Positions 26,301 through 31,539 are shown, counted from the first letter of the stretch. The stretch is 32,747 nucleotides of DNA from Clostridia bacterium (GCA_017475185.1 JAFVGB010000030.1:1-32747); one strand, 5' to 3'. Notes: a model not told the origin generated them from the letters alone. Translations and numbers: made by a program.

Positions 26301-28851
26301 AATCTCTCCATGCATCTGATGATTTATCAGCTTTTGAAATATTGTCATGTCCATTTCCAGTAGGAGGATTCCAGTTATCAGCTGTTGAATCTATATCTTT
26401 AGCAATAACACCATCATTTTCTGTATAATATTCAGTAATTTCTGCTATATTTGTTAAAACACCTTCTGCTGAATCTGTTACTTTACAAGTAACATCAATT
26501 GTAGCAAACTCTGGATTTTTTACATTTTCTGTTGTTCCACTGTAAGCATTTATTAAACCTGCCTTTGATAAATCAATTGTTAAAATTCCATTTGTTACAA
26601 CTGGATTTTCAATTTTTTGTTCTGTTCCTTTTGAATCTTTATATGATACACTTAAAACATTTAATCCATCAGGAATATAATCTCTAATTTTATTTGCTCT
26701 AGCATTTACTTCACCTTCATTAAAGATTTTGATTGAATAATTTATTATATCACCTTTTTGTACTTCAACAGGTGTTTTGTTCATATTGTAAACTGCATTT
26801 GTACTTGTTCCATTTGTTAAATTTGATGCATCAATACTCCATCCATCATTTTCACCATTTATGTCTTTTGTATGTCTAGATACATTAAATCCTTGTGTTT
26901 TTGTTACATTAACTCCATTTACTGTTGTAATCATTTTCTTTAAAGCTAAGTCAATCTTTTGATTTTTAACTTTTACTGCAACAATACCACTTGATGAATC
27001 CCAATCAACTTTTAATTGTCCATTTAAATATTGGAAATCACCAGATGTTGCTCTTGTTAATTTATCCCATCCATTGCTTGAGTTTTCAACATATACTACA
27101 ACTGTATTTATCATATATTTTGAAGAAGCTAATTTTTTAGAAATTTCCAATTTTATTTTTCTTGGAAATTTTGAATATCCATCTGGAGATGAACTTTCTT
27201 CAATAATATAAACATCATTTGTACTTGTTTCTGATATTGAAACTGGACTACTAGTTTTTATTGATCCAGTTAACCCGTTTTCTGCTGTCATACTTACTGT
27301 TGATGTTGCGTTATTAACTAATTTTTGAACATTAAATTTAGCACCTGATATTCCATTTCCACCATCATCAACTTTTACAACTCTTAAGTTATATTCTCCA
27401 CTTACAATTTGAGTATTTTTTACTATAACAGATATTGATCCATTAGTATTAAAAATAGTTACTTTTCCACCATCAAACTTTCCTGATGTTGCTGATTGTT
27501 TAACTCCGCCTATATAGATTTCAACTACTTCTGATGATAATTTCTTTAAATATTCACTATATTTCTTTTTTACAATTAATTTTATCTCTTTGTCATATTT
27601 CACATAATTGTCAGCTGGTGCAGTTGTTTCACTTATAATAATAGTGTCATTTGTAGCTAAATCTTTTGGAGCAATACTAAATGCTGGATATGTTACAGTA
27701 TTATCCTTTACTGTTCCATTTATAACTGTATTATTTCTTTTTAAACTAAAAATATTGCTCTTTAGAGAAACCGCATTTCCATCTTCATCAACTTTGTTAA
27801 CAGATATGTCATAATCACCTTTAGGCGAATTTGCAATTTGGAATGCCCAAATTGGTCCTATTGTTTTAGTTCCTGCAACTTCATTATCATTTGGATTTCC
27901 ATTGTTAATATATACTCCTGTACCACCTGCTGATTCTATTCTCCAAAATGTACAACTTCCTCCAGTTTGTTGAACAACTGGTTGTCCGTTACTTAATTTT
28001 CTATTTAAAAATTCAGAAGGAATTCCCATATTTATTAATATGGTTTTAACTTTATTTACATCATTTGTTCCTAAATCTCCTAAACAAATCCATGAATGGT
28101 CTTTATTTTTATCTTGAGAATTTGCTATTATTATAGTACCTGCTGGTAAAGTTTGAACTTTTCCTTTGGCATCTTTGTATTGATAATATCTGTAATTTGA
28201 TGTTATTTTTTCTTGTGCTTTCAAAATATTTACATTATTTCCAAAGATTTTTAAATTTGCATCTTTTGCAGATTTTGCAGAAACATCTCCTGTTACTTCT
28301 TTCCAGTAATAAATATTACTTCCACTTCCCCTATATGTTAACCAATGATTTGTATCAAGAGGTGCTGGGTTATTTACTGAAAATCCTGCTGATATATTTG
28401 AATCTCCATATATAGATGTTCTATTTGCTGGATTAAATGTTATATTATTAGATTTTGCCAAACTAGATATTGTCCAGTATAATAATCCACTACAATCAAT
28501 ATTTTCAATATCTTTTGCAGACATTACCTTATCTTCTGACATAATATACATCCAAGGATTTCCATTTACCCCCTTTGTTCTTGTACCTTTTATGTCATAT
28601 TTCTTTCCTAGCAATTCAGATGCCTTTTTTATTAAATCAGTACTTGTAAAACTATAAGATTTTTTATTTATAGTCCACTTAAAACTACCATCTGATGTTT
28701 TAATACTTACATCTGAACCCATAACAGCCTCATTTTGATTAACAAATTGACTAACTAAAGATGTGTTTTTTGTTAAAAATGTAACACATACAGCAATTGC
28801 TATCAAAATTGCGCTTATTATAATGCTTCCAATTAGTGTTTTGTTTTTCAT
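11302..28851 (-). CDS. Giant surface protein: NlpC/P60-like domain, SpaA/Cna_B-like array, DUF11-like modules
   Basis: 5,849 aa. An N-terminal signal/anchor (5-27) precedes an NlpC/P60-like domain (about 60-340) with NIDCSGLLYW (Cys120) and DHSWICLG (His252). Two SpaA-like modules follow (about 345-630), then two DUF11-like modules (633-890, 893-1149). Twenty-seven further SpaA-like modules cover about 1152-5188. Three DUF11-like modules start at 5191, 5410 and 5623. The end is QIRTG, a membrane helix (5806-5826) and KK. SpaA modules carry the Lys of strand one (YxLxLxK), a middle Glu (ITE..AP.GY) and a closing Asn-Pro, the layout of internal Lys-Asn isopeptide bonds. It is probably a wall- or membrane-anchored stalk or adhesin. 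The last ~11 residues and stop come from an inserted repeat. AGGAGGA lies 6 nt before the ATG. Single frame, no break. Confidence 0.92.
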   Translation of the reverse strand: MKNKTLIGSIIISAILIAIAVCVTFLTKNTSLVSQFVNQNEAVMGSDVSIKTSDGSFKWTINKKSYSFTSTDLIKKASELLGKKYDIKGTRTKGVNGNPWMYIMSEDKVMSAKDIENIDCSGLLYWTISSLAKSNNITFNPANRTSIYGDSNISAGFSVNNPAPLDTNHWLTYRGSGSNIYYWKEVTGDVSAKSAKDANLKIFGNNVNILKAQEKITSNYRYYQYKDAKGKVQTLPAGTIIIANSQDKNKDHSWICLGDLGTNDVNKVKTILINMGIPSEFLNRKLSNGQPVVQQTGGSCTFWRIESAGGTGVYINNGNPNDNEVAGTKTIGPIWAFQIANSPKGDYDISVNKVDEDGNAVSLKSNIFSLKRNNTVINGTVKDNTVTYPAFSIAPKDLATNDTIIISETTAPADNYVKYDKEIKLIVKKKYSEYLKKLSSEVVEIYIGGVKQSATSGKFDGGKVTIFNTNGSISVIVKNTQIVSGEYNLRVVKVDDGGNGISGAKFNVQKLVNNATSTVSMTAENGLTGSIKTSSPVSISETSTNDVYIIEESSSPDGYSKFPRKIKLEISKKLASSKYMINTVVVYVENSSNGWDKLTRATSGDFQYLNGQLKVDWDSSSGIVAVKVKNQKIDLALKKMITTVNGVNVTKTQGFNVSRHTKDINGENDGWSIDASNLTNGTSTNAVYNMNKTPVEVQKGDIINYSIKIFNEGEVNARANKIRDYIPDGLNVLSVSYKDSKGTEQKIENPVVTNGILTIDLSKAGLINAYSGTTENVKNPEFATIDVTCKVTDSAEGVLTNIAEITEYYTENDGVIAKDIDSTADNWNPPTGNGHDNISKADKSSDAWRDYSNDKNDDVKSGKWSPDYVAQDAGLNNNKGDDDDFDKVIVLNADIALKKMITKVNDVDVTYKNEFNTSRHDENLADNKEGWRIDATDLAKGESTNALYQMNKTPVRVHKGDVVTYQIKIFNEGAVNAKANKVVDYIPTGLTVTEVSYVAKGLNKTISNPSAPNGVLTIDLSDADLLKAYSGTASNVVQPESYIINVKCKVGDNAVGILTNVAEITEYATDRGIITKDIDSTSGDWVAPKDSNGNVVNKNNGAKDYTNWRNYSNGKDSDVASNVWSTGYVAQDSGLNGNKGDDDDFDKVEVIDDYEFELQKVSGVNGEELEGFSFYIAEQDYSYYQQHQNEVYTTNSEGKTPVIKKDITYQANEDEEDLLYIVEKTAKPGYTGISTYVQFELRIKKTRDTATGQAKISKYAFSRFTNNKNENIVYKDLSIPTTLTTVDKNNNTVYVNMEYDFENNRFIMTVPNHISDSNYKLNLVKVTKKQNESDEEKVIPGVKFAINTTQEPFTTDINGKINFGTYPINLNNFNTIDEYRIKEVQDKDSRYHQVKDEIDIKVKKGRTSDNKGYEITGISLNNSEFTKEPIESEVDLVDIDEKVKIEASLTGNTVTIKVPNIEKDGQYSLVVAKVNKEGVALLNPQTGFSLGTVADELLTSTVDGKITLVSSKEITADNYQTDDTYTIQETTAPQGYIKLKDPIEIVVKKKDTGSKYEVDSVIASTPSAGEITVKSGEIKRLTNVLLEDNVTKVDVIINLQTQSEILISVPNTNLTGKYNLEIYKYSEKNGQIVNVPGIGFNIRKLNVPAFSTLKPYNVVTNDDGIAEVKDFIISNPGTDQFIISEVMNSDKYIGLAESLTIETTFDKNDANTKYVLKDAKFDDGTTTKQVQLKNGKYVNAVLNVIENDDGVNTVKLSVENPEIKGKYFVDLVKIINKENGTEYAKDVTFKVREETQTESQEYVTDENGKVNVIENEITYENYLKLDQYVIDEISFENNDKYVRLKEPLKLHIMKDFNRTGEVGTENAVGTKFVVSKFWLLGEGLSSTKYAESEAYAGGLKATLKDVALEDGSVADIEATFTQELDQSNNESVGRITVKIPNRERNGDYSVRVKKVDENNISINGATFNVESNVNGIDGGTVTTERTDASGIANIKNVTLDAETLDTVDTYKISEIKIYKNSTSTEEETGYAKLPEDEVITLSVKKGILGNKFVVSEMSLAKKDGQPVTSTDGKVTLENVTLENGELVNIEASIDEENVITVTIPNKEIFGNYSMNLLKTKSNFTEVATPFTFKYTGNELVGSVTDENGEISIVDSYNITKENVNTVDVYEIKEVEDKNNIYLELADKLTVNVEKTKENNTYVVSKITIASGAQSKSIIRGSEENTVRLDNVATVNSNRTTSVKLSFDETTQKITVHVDNPVLEGEYALKLKKIDSRDETKVLQGVEFKSTKREIINTFEGYTPTKEVTSTTQEDGVAYVAGDNPYTSEVELNEKITRFTPDIWRISEQSTLNTYKLIEGVEIVVNASKKISNDGTKYVIDPNKVKVEVHRTEETEKAVKLQEKLLNSIQKIINEDGTEITIVIPNDLIIDYNFKMIKKDNHGNDLTGAKFTVVDSEGTIILNNEVLTNGSYFVKEYKDVEPNTTYKFTITENESPARYINILNGFDLQVSAKLDEQGNVDIANSLIEIMPKTANYDRQAYSRIQQLINNNSIGLSLEDDNTIAITLINPEITTDYSLKLFKTEVGESGPLAGAEFNVTKDGENLTTFTTNKSGPSLIDSLDNLKVEQEFNYEVEETRAPGNYEIGIAKARIKVNIDIEGNVSAQITEIHAANGIEWIAYNEAVHGQRVKLVRTEGTNEFTLQWTNSSNYVFYLYKEGFNKELIGVDYDNSLISADGRTNTLPLLPNVQLSVKVDDEEEQLITTGSHSEYFVKNNVKANSEYKYVIKELSSANEYNNEFDGIKLILHVRTDENAKLIRVNQNSPRYYSYYEIIDETGTKTNQQIEDLKSKMMFVVSPENNVVTLFMVNTKEPISNTYKLQLWKYDEKNLNGLAGAEFEIKLNKGTTTETLDSDSTQEGIQNFTANEFGLIDINNIEFTQGTTESQIHTFTITEIKAPEGYKKIEGSITATVDLTNKMTQRDINSEDLVVTGPSGVTIKSSVDQNGYILIGVPNTSNIYILTLRKFDTNGNLIKSSVVNGLKEGTKFLFRADTTGNVNILEDTYTFDDAEISYTENVSGYDVSTFEYTIKETESKIGYTNMLKDYELKVYVKLDSNGKVMDVDRNDPTSDSGTYYRLTRVSNETNVSPEKAKEYVKLYVVDDENDSDIRHVMIDIENPNEYKVRLRKTNTLNTAIDKAVVVANLDETTAVIEKARIEGTSQSETDFVTINEGETQTWVIDELNVQKPYSNIFEGDKALYVEAKMENQQLTYNYYVKDGDNVITDRNNDIYKYIVISKLNENGNTVLDVQIKNPVGVNFELYKTDIFNNQINEAKIRVNDVTNENGNSYDSTIRLSETNIDIFEEKTFIISEEATNAPYVNLLGNNKLIVKGWINDNNNVEITGKGYIDENGVEHNDGFGPFSSYVRAVAVNVNSITGMPTISVRLINPIQYKFKLNKVDGNGNKLANADFEVKSPDGTLIKNEGSDNVFGTVIATPNNYYSYLVVRENESANGYNNDIANKELGFRVAINRDGTIQVGMDYVRDVITNRLGHISDLADVFSYRVIQASETEDGIPVVEMTLKNTTDYSLNIVKKTTDGMNYDGAELELYKVDAETNEETLIANNIVNETKLASILLEDIEALPNKTYKYAIYEKSTTAPYVNILNNKKILLSVNLTKDETTGELSFNYNYNICDNNGNVIENDSSAEFIRFNPVKDETTGKYTLNVYIQNPVEFKMNFVKTDLNGNALTGKTVISIDDGNGFVDNNGTVSNTYTNLKVGQTVTFTIMEKSVQAPFVNILGNNQIILGVGVQQNGELKIMHKGFIDNSQTTPRVYNYIPENVNRYFNANFVTGDDGIQTLDIKLRNPISYKIKLNKQNMNGVNLNGANISVKVDDKEYKTNGNSYLEIPINDQKIGDVTVLNVKEESSANNYENVFEGKTMVLVYRVFEDYTVGVLSARMVDNYRWEDLPSKYFNMNIDNLVNNPSEITVNIVMKNPIKYNFEVVKTDLSGNEIEGNELQLKVTKNTEEPIGNNGKSTIEISEEDLVPNTVNKYVIEELSTIAPHVNALKDKKLTVEVKVDENGNLVVQKFELTDSEGNVVANEYVTCDDDLRSEDGTRLIRISVKNPISYKFKLTKLTTPKTINVGEVKALPLNGASLQVNDVTNENGSPEINMEVNDVKIGDRKTFVIKELSSPAPHSNLLKDKEIRLGVIMGSDKKLRFTSQMLVDTITGQETIITENVKEQYKLDYKFVTGDDGIETLEVEIQNPIEYKLRIVKKDASGTDELIGAEIEMSKNGTVVASNKSNGSSIIEYEEKAVDIGDTINYIIKENSTVSPNQNILRGKAIVPHIHVLENEKITANVEFVNTKTGEFSRENEFVNSYVTTDEDGIQVLVIEITNPVGFDIDLVKNAAGIGFLNNTKFEVYRKDAENAVFAGYVTDINTWKSAEVQENNMIAGRYTYYITETKTARERYINVLEDKYIKINVEVSGKGVVKVMDNNWNESPNYYEVYEGMAYDVKDTDVLVDRNDLIYQNINVNTFVDSDTNKYVVQCNVTNPVKYNVSVEKQDSAGKGLAGAQFELVSAVIDEQNATKTDIDLTEGVNNISEDGKISASTNEYGIIRYQENYVNVGTYEYALKEIKTSDEQYVNPLEGCTVYFKVSVDSDGNINLSNYENGLKYYIEKDGVEVDKELYDYVALDTKNNTIYAQLKINVENPTRYLVELDKEIYGEENIDLSGVKFNVESSLIKAQQAKYRQTEKEVGVTDVTSEGIVSGTTNEAGQIKFEETMVRAGTYEYWISEKEVANSEIINALGKTYIKVLVRVSSDGKVDTVTEDNQVIDGKFYLYDSSKENKIDFNTTSIDELVNVSITKEGNIYTLHISVENPQKYNLNIYKTDKDTDENMNGVEFRLKTYKENELGKLNEVELRKAYDNTQVFDTKSLITDTVEAVEGVISLKDILIESAGTYYFELIEKTPKIPFIYKDKAENIMAKVVIDVQNVNGQNQYVVKEMSIVKGDKYTISENTKLKDSDVNVNVANERVKGSYNLDISKLEKLLGNPLKDAQFTIEAYQVNSEGKEEQISLFRKTDDVNSMIKIVPAKFTITNDNGIFSINNIRITRAETYIIQIKEIKAPNSYTILREPIRLRITTAIKGEYDDAEFVLESVELISGNNDGLVKVSNTENKITLDVTNDQFDLSLRKFISSINGKDITRWSEPQVDTSKLASGEETTAEYYNAKQPLRIYAGQEIIYTLRVYNEGQISGYVNKIVDHLPEQLEFLPEDEFNTTRGWKYVESDSSLRTIETTALSKETNEEENLIEAFDSKTGVIDYVEIQVKCKVKENVKAKTYITNIAEITEYEGLNRQDVVDRDSKGGNTAIPSGEELEQYKQNEINDKYVKGQEDDDDFEKVLVEEFDLALRKFITQVNDKEITSRIPVFKVDENGNYVYEHDKTPLIVAHDNLVEYTIRVFNEGTVSGYANLVKDDIPEGLEFIPENLINQEYRWIMVDSEGNETKDASKVKYVVTDYLSKENGEAKLAETESKENATNPNLIKYFDKDSMESPDYRDLKLVFRVNVPTRRDDVIINEAQISDDRDDNGDEVKDKDSTTDKWIDGEDDQDIELVKVKYFDLALYKWVTDAIVIENGKATEYPSKHTQSNKSNIVNVSIPKNKLNNITVKFRYTIKVENQGNLAGYAKEIKDHIPEGLKFVAEDNKQYGWVEQADGTITNRCFENTLLKEGDTAEVTVILTWINGAKNFGEKINYAEISEDENEYGSPDVDSTTNNFTDVPKEDDEDSDKVLLQIRTGISGQTVIYATIAVALMIVFAGVFGIKKYVINREIENDGNGDGSKTSIS
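11980..13285 (-). repeat. Three C-terminal DUF11-like modules of the giant protein
   Basis: Modules open with FDLSLRKFISSING (5191), FDLALRKFITQVND (5410) and YFDLALYKWVTDA (5623). They share 'IRVFNEG.vsGYan.i.D.iPegLeF' and 'n.AeI.ey', and two of the joints end in acidic DDDDFEKV or DDQDIELV strings. They sit next to the membrane anchor and probably form a rigid base. Confidence 0.8.
13290..25398 (-). repeat. Array of about 27 SpaA-like modules in the giant protein
   Basis: Module starts recognised by Y-x-[LFI]-x-[LV]-x-K include SNYKLNLVK, DGQYSLVVAK, TGKYNLEIYK, NGDYSVRVKK, TDYSLKLFK, NTYKLQLWK, IQYKFKLNK, ISYKIKLNK, IEYKLRIVKK, VKYNVSVEK and GSYNLDISK. Most later modules end in a VKNP or IENP joint, so each closing Asn-Pro abuts the next module's first strand. 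Spacing is mostly about 110-170 residues. Copies are strongly diverged at DNA level, so the array is old and not a recent expansion. Confidence 0.85.
25403..26955 (-). repeat. Tandem duplication of a ~775-bp DUF11-like module
   Basis: Two consecutive modules (residues 633-890 and 893-1149) match along their whole length: DLALKKMITTVNGVNVT versus DIALKKMITKVNDVDVT, then SRH, 'NKTPV.V.KGD', 'IKIFNEG.VNA.ANK', 'DIDST', 'Y(S/V)AQD(A/S)GLN' and KGDDDDFDKV. DNA similarity is still plain, so this duplication is younger than the SpaA array. Confidence 0.85.
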
Positions 28852-28953
28852 ATCGATTCCTCCTAAATTTTTATCTTACGTTCAATTTACTATAATAAAA
28901 TATTACATTCAAGACATTAAAAATCGGTATTTTTATTGATTTTTTACGGAAAT

Positions 28954-29022
28954 AAAGCACCTAAAAAATATTACATTTACATGTTATTTTAGTAATCTTT
29001 TTGTAATATTTTAAGGTGCTTT
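28954..29022. promoter_or_regulatory. Long imperfect hairpin in the region upstream of the giant gene
   Basis: AAAGCACCTAAAAAATATTAC (28954-28974) is the near reverse complement of GTAATATTTTAAGGTGCTTT (29003-29022), around an AT-rich loop. It lies about 100 nt upstream of the giant gene's ATG, between that gene and the terminator at 29069. It could be a leader structure, an attenuator, or a small inverted-repeat element; the sequence does not decide. A weak promoter candidate between 28884 and 28921 would start transcription downstream of it. Confidence 0.45.
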
Positions 29023-29068
29023 GGTAACTCTGTTTATTTATTTTCTCTAAAGCCTTATGTCCGTAAGC

Positions 29069-29103
29069 AAAAAAAAGCAGGCGGCATATGCCACCCACTT
29101 TTT
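29069..29103 (-). terminator. Terminator of the gene at 29117-30427
   Basis: On the minus strand AAAAAGTGGGTGGCATATGCCGCCTGCTTTTTTTT (given by its ends: AAAAAGTGGGTGGC ... GCCGCCTGCTTTTT) folds with a CATATG centre and a few G-U pairs, then a T-run. It is GC-richer than other terminators here, like the gene it serves. Confidence 0.75.
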
Positions 29104-29116
29104 GGTTCATTGGTTT

Positions 29117-30427
29117 TTATTTAAGGATAGTTAACACACTCCTTAAATTACTAAAAAATTTAGTAATTCGTGTGCTAAAGTTTTCAAATACATGTGAAAT
29201 ATCAACGTTTGCCGTGATATTAGGCTCTTCATTTGCTTCAACATTTGAAACACTTTCTGTTTCAGAAGATGATTCTTTGAATAACATTAAATCATAATCT
29301 TCTTTAAGTAACTGCTCCAGCTTTTCTGATCCGCCTGCGATTTTGTACACGTCCTCAAAATTTTCTCTTGGAACCATGTACCAATCTTCGTAATTTGCCT
29401 CATCGAACTTTCGTGGAAAATGAATAGTAGGATGATTATAAATGCAACATCCATTGAAACGGACGTGCCATTCTACATAATCATAATCCTCGTTCTTGGG
29501 CATTGTTTCGTAGTCCAGATTTGTTCGATATTCGAAATCAGACATTAACAATGTACAGTATTCTTTTGGCAGAATCTGCACAAAGTCGCGGTATTCGTTG
29601 CCGTCTTCATCTACCTGAACCTTAGTCAGAGCATATGAATACATAATAGGCTCTGAACTCTTATAGAATCCATAGCTGTCAATGCCGTTCTTTGAAGCAT
29701 ATGACTCATACTCGTACTTTAAGCTGTCCGGAATAACGTCTTCTTCAGGCTTAATTACCGAGCTTAAAGAGCCGTCGCTGTCCTTTGAGAAACCAGCTAT
29801 GTAGAATTCATCATAGAAGTCTATCATAGGTGCACTTGGGAAAGTTTTAACCCAACCATAAGTATAGGTGTTTAAATATCCTGTGATAATCTGGTTTGCA
29901 AAAATGACATCCCGGACATCAATCTGTCCGTCCTTAAAGAAGTCATACATAGACTTTTCCTCTTCAGTAAGAGTAGTTATGTGGATAATCGATTTCATGA
30001 TCTCATCAGAGACAGCAGGTGATATTTCACTTATGCCGATGTTATCGTACTCAAAACCGCGATAACTCCATGAATCGACGTGTCCGCATTCGAACTCATA
30101 TGCCTGAAGAAGATCAAGCTGCTTGGTATCTGCTTCAGTCTTATAGAATCTGACAAGAGTACACTCCTTCTCATCATTAACGAACTCGTCGTGTGAGATT
30201 TCGATGCCGTTCATGTCATAGACTTTGAAGTAGAAGCCCTGATTGCCTATGCGGAAAGTGTGTGTGAAGTCGATTGTTTCCTGTGCCTGTGTTGCCTGTG
30301 TTCCTGCGTCTGTTACGCTGTTGTTCTGAATGTCGAGTGCAGCAGCATTTGCTACTGAGAGAGTACTGAATCCAGAAACCATTGCTACTACAAATGCAGT
30401 AAACCGTCTTCTTGTTGTTGCTTTCAT
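29117..30427 (-). CDS. Secreted protein with dockerin-like remnant, GC-richer than neighbours
   Basis: 436 aa. Signal peptide 1-28 (KATTRRRFTAFVVAMVSGF...ANA). Residues about 50-130 are a beta-rich region with GHVDSWSYRGFEY. Residues 162-186 (DFFKDGQIDVRDVIFANQIITG) resemble one half of a dockerin: the calcium loop is partly kept but the second repeat is not seen. The remainder (about 190-400) contains EWHVRFNGCCIYNHPTIHFP and an acidic C-terminal tail rich in Glu and Ser; I do not recognise an enzyme family. Style and composition recall Ruminococcus secreted proteins, as does the gene at 1-458. AAAGGAGG precedes the ATG; a clear promoter is at 30495-30523 and a terminator at 29069. It is monocistronic. 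Confidence 0.75.
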   Translation of the reverse strand: MKATTRRRFTAFVVAMVSGFSTLSVANAAALDIQNNSVTDAGTQATQAQETIDFTHTFRIGNQGFYFKVYDMNGIEISHDEFVNDEKECTLVRFYKTEADTKQLDLLQAYEFECGHVDSWSYRGFEYDNIGISEISPAVSDEIMKSIIHITTLTEEEKSMYDFFKDGQIDVRDVIFANQIITGYLNTYTYGWVKTFPSAPMIDFYDEFYIAGFSKDSDGSLSSVIKPEEDVIPDSLKYEYESYASKNGIDSYGFYKSSEPIMYSYALTKVQVDEDGNEYRDFVQILPKEYCTLLMSDFEYRTNLDYETMPKNEDYDYVEWHVRFNGCCIYNHPTIHFPRKFDEANYEDWYMVPRENFEDVYKIAGGSEKLEQLLKEDYDLMLFKESSSETESVSNVEANEEPNITANVDISHVFENFSTRITKFFSNLRSVLTILK

Positions 30428-30494
30428 AAGAAAACCTCCTTTAGAAAATTATTAATTTACCAATGTACGATTGGTGGACTCGCCACTTGTATTT

Positions 30495-30523
30495 ATTATA
30501 CCACATTTTGTAAAAAAAGTAAA
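30495..30523 (-). promoter_or_regulatory. Promoter of the gene at 29117-30427, with a structured leader
   Basis: The minus strand reads TTTACT, 17 nt, TATAAT. The transcribed leader can form two small hairpins, GTGG-CGAGT-CCAC and ACCAAT-CGTAC-ATTGGT (30459-30475), before the ribosome site. Confidence 0.75.
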
Positions 30524-30538
30524 CATTTGCTCGGATGT

Positions 30539-30582
30539 GGAAATGGGGACGGTTCTGTTTTCCCAGAACCGTCCCCATTTCC
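30539..30582. repeat. GGGGACGGTTC palindrome, perfect copy
   Basis: GGAAATGGGGACGGTTCT (30539-30556) is perfectly complementary to AGAACCGTCCCCATTTCC (30565-30582) around an 8-nt loop. It starts 3 nt after the last gene of the three-gene operon. No T-run follows on either strand, so a simple rho-independent terminator role is not supported. Confidence 0.9.
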
Positions 30583-30585
30583 AAC

Positions 30586-31539
30586 TTATTTAGTTACATC
30601 AACTTCCAATGCATAAAGTTTAATTGCATTATCTAAAACCTCTTGAGTTGTTCCCACTTTTGCATCATATGATTCTAGAATTCTTATTGCTCCAAAGATT
30701 AGTTTTTGAGATGTTAATCCATTATCATAATATTTATTAAATACAAAAGTCTCTGTACTAGTTGTATTTGGTTGTAATACGATTTTAGAATTTGCATGAT
30801 TAGCTAATTTACGTGTTTGATTTCCTAAATCTAACACTACTTCATTATTTTGATGATTATCTAAAATAACAATTGTTTTATCTGTTTTATTTCTAAATCT
30901 TACAGTATATGTTTCTTTATCATATTCTATATTTTTTTCTAATACTTTTATTTCTAGGTTATCATCCTCTACGGAAATGTCAATTTGTTCGTCTCCAATA
31001 TAGTTGCCTATTGCAAGTTTCATTTCTCCGTTTTCTTCAGTTAAGATATATTTTTCTTCGTAATAGTAATAACCATCTGTTGTTCCATTTGCTAATATAT
31101 CGTCTAATATCCTCATTGTATATACATATTTATTATCTACAATTGAATAACTTTGAATATTATATATTTTTTTCTTTCCTTCAAAAATGTGATCAATGTA
31201 AGCTGTAAATTGATCTAATGAAGGATATAATTTTTTTCTACAATCTTCTGTTATAAGATTATATGCTTTTTCATATTCTTTATTATTACAATAATTAAAA
31301 TACGTATCAATTAGATTAGTAATTGGTTCTCTATATTTTTCCGGTACTTCTTTTTCTTGTAAAACAGAAACATGTGGTGTATATGTTGTAGAAGGAACTT
31401 CAATTGGTTTTGGTAAATTCTGCAAAATATAGTTAATTATTATGATAACAAGCCAAATTATTATAATTATAAGTATTCTTTTCCTGTTACGTTTCCAAAA
31501 ATCGATTAACTTTAATCTTAAGTTCGTTCTTGTGTTCAT
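30586..31539 (-). CDS. Membrane-anchored protein with NTF2-like outer domain
   Basis: 317 aa. A basic start with a membrane helix at 21-39 is followed by an extracytoplasmic region. Residues about 70-175 look NTF2-like: ITNLIDTYFNYCNNKEYEKAYNLI, then LYPSLDQFTAYIDHIF and VYTMRILDDI. A beta-rich C-terminal domain (about 200-300: YTVRFRNKTDKTIVILD) resembles an immunoglobulin-like fold. It is third in an operon with the genes at 31558 and 32144 (18-nt and 22-nt gaps). The NTF2-like stretch is paralogous to that of the gene at 31558. Family inferred from pattern only; no function assigned. Confidence 0.7.
   Translation of the reverse strand: MNTRTNLRLKLIDFWKRNRKRILIIIIIWLVIIIINYILQNLPKPIEVPSTTYTPHVSVLQEKEVPEKYREPITNLIDTYFNYCNNKEYEKAYNLITEDCRKKLYPSLDQFTAYIDHIFEGKKKIYNIQSYSIVDNKYVYTMRILDDILANGTTDGYYYYEEKYILTEENGEMKLAIGNYIGDEQIDISVEDDNLEIKVLEKNIEYDKETYTVRFRNKTDKTIVILDNHQNNEVVLDLGNQTRKLANHANSKIVLQPNTTSTETFVFNKYYDNGLTSQKLIFGAIRILESYDAKVGTTQEVLDNAIKLYALEVDVTK

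Noticed and set aside
12581..28415. Many plus-strand frames of 60-110 codons opposite the giant gene
   Set aside because: They are antisense shadows of the SpaA coding sequence: Ser/Phe/Ile-rich, no ribosome sites and no family motifs.
644..30582. GGGGACGGTTC copies as a CRISPR array
   Set aside because: The copies are kilobases apart, individually palindromic and between unrelated genes; no regular spacers or cas genes are present.
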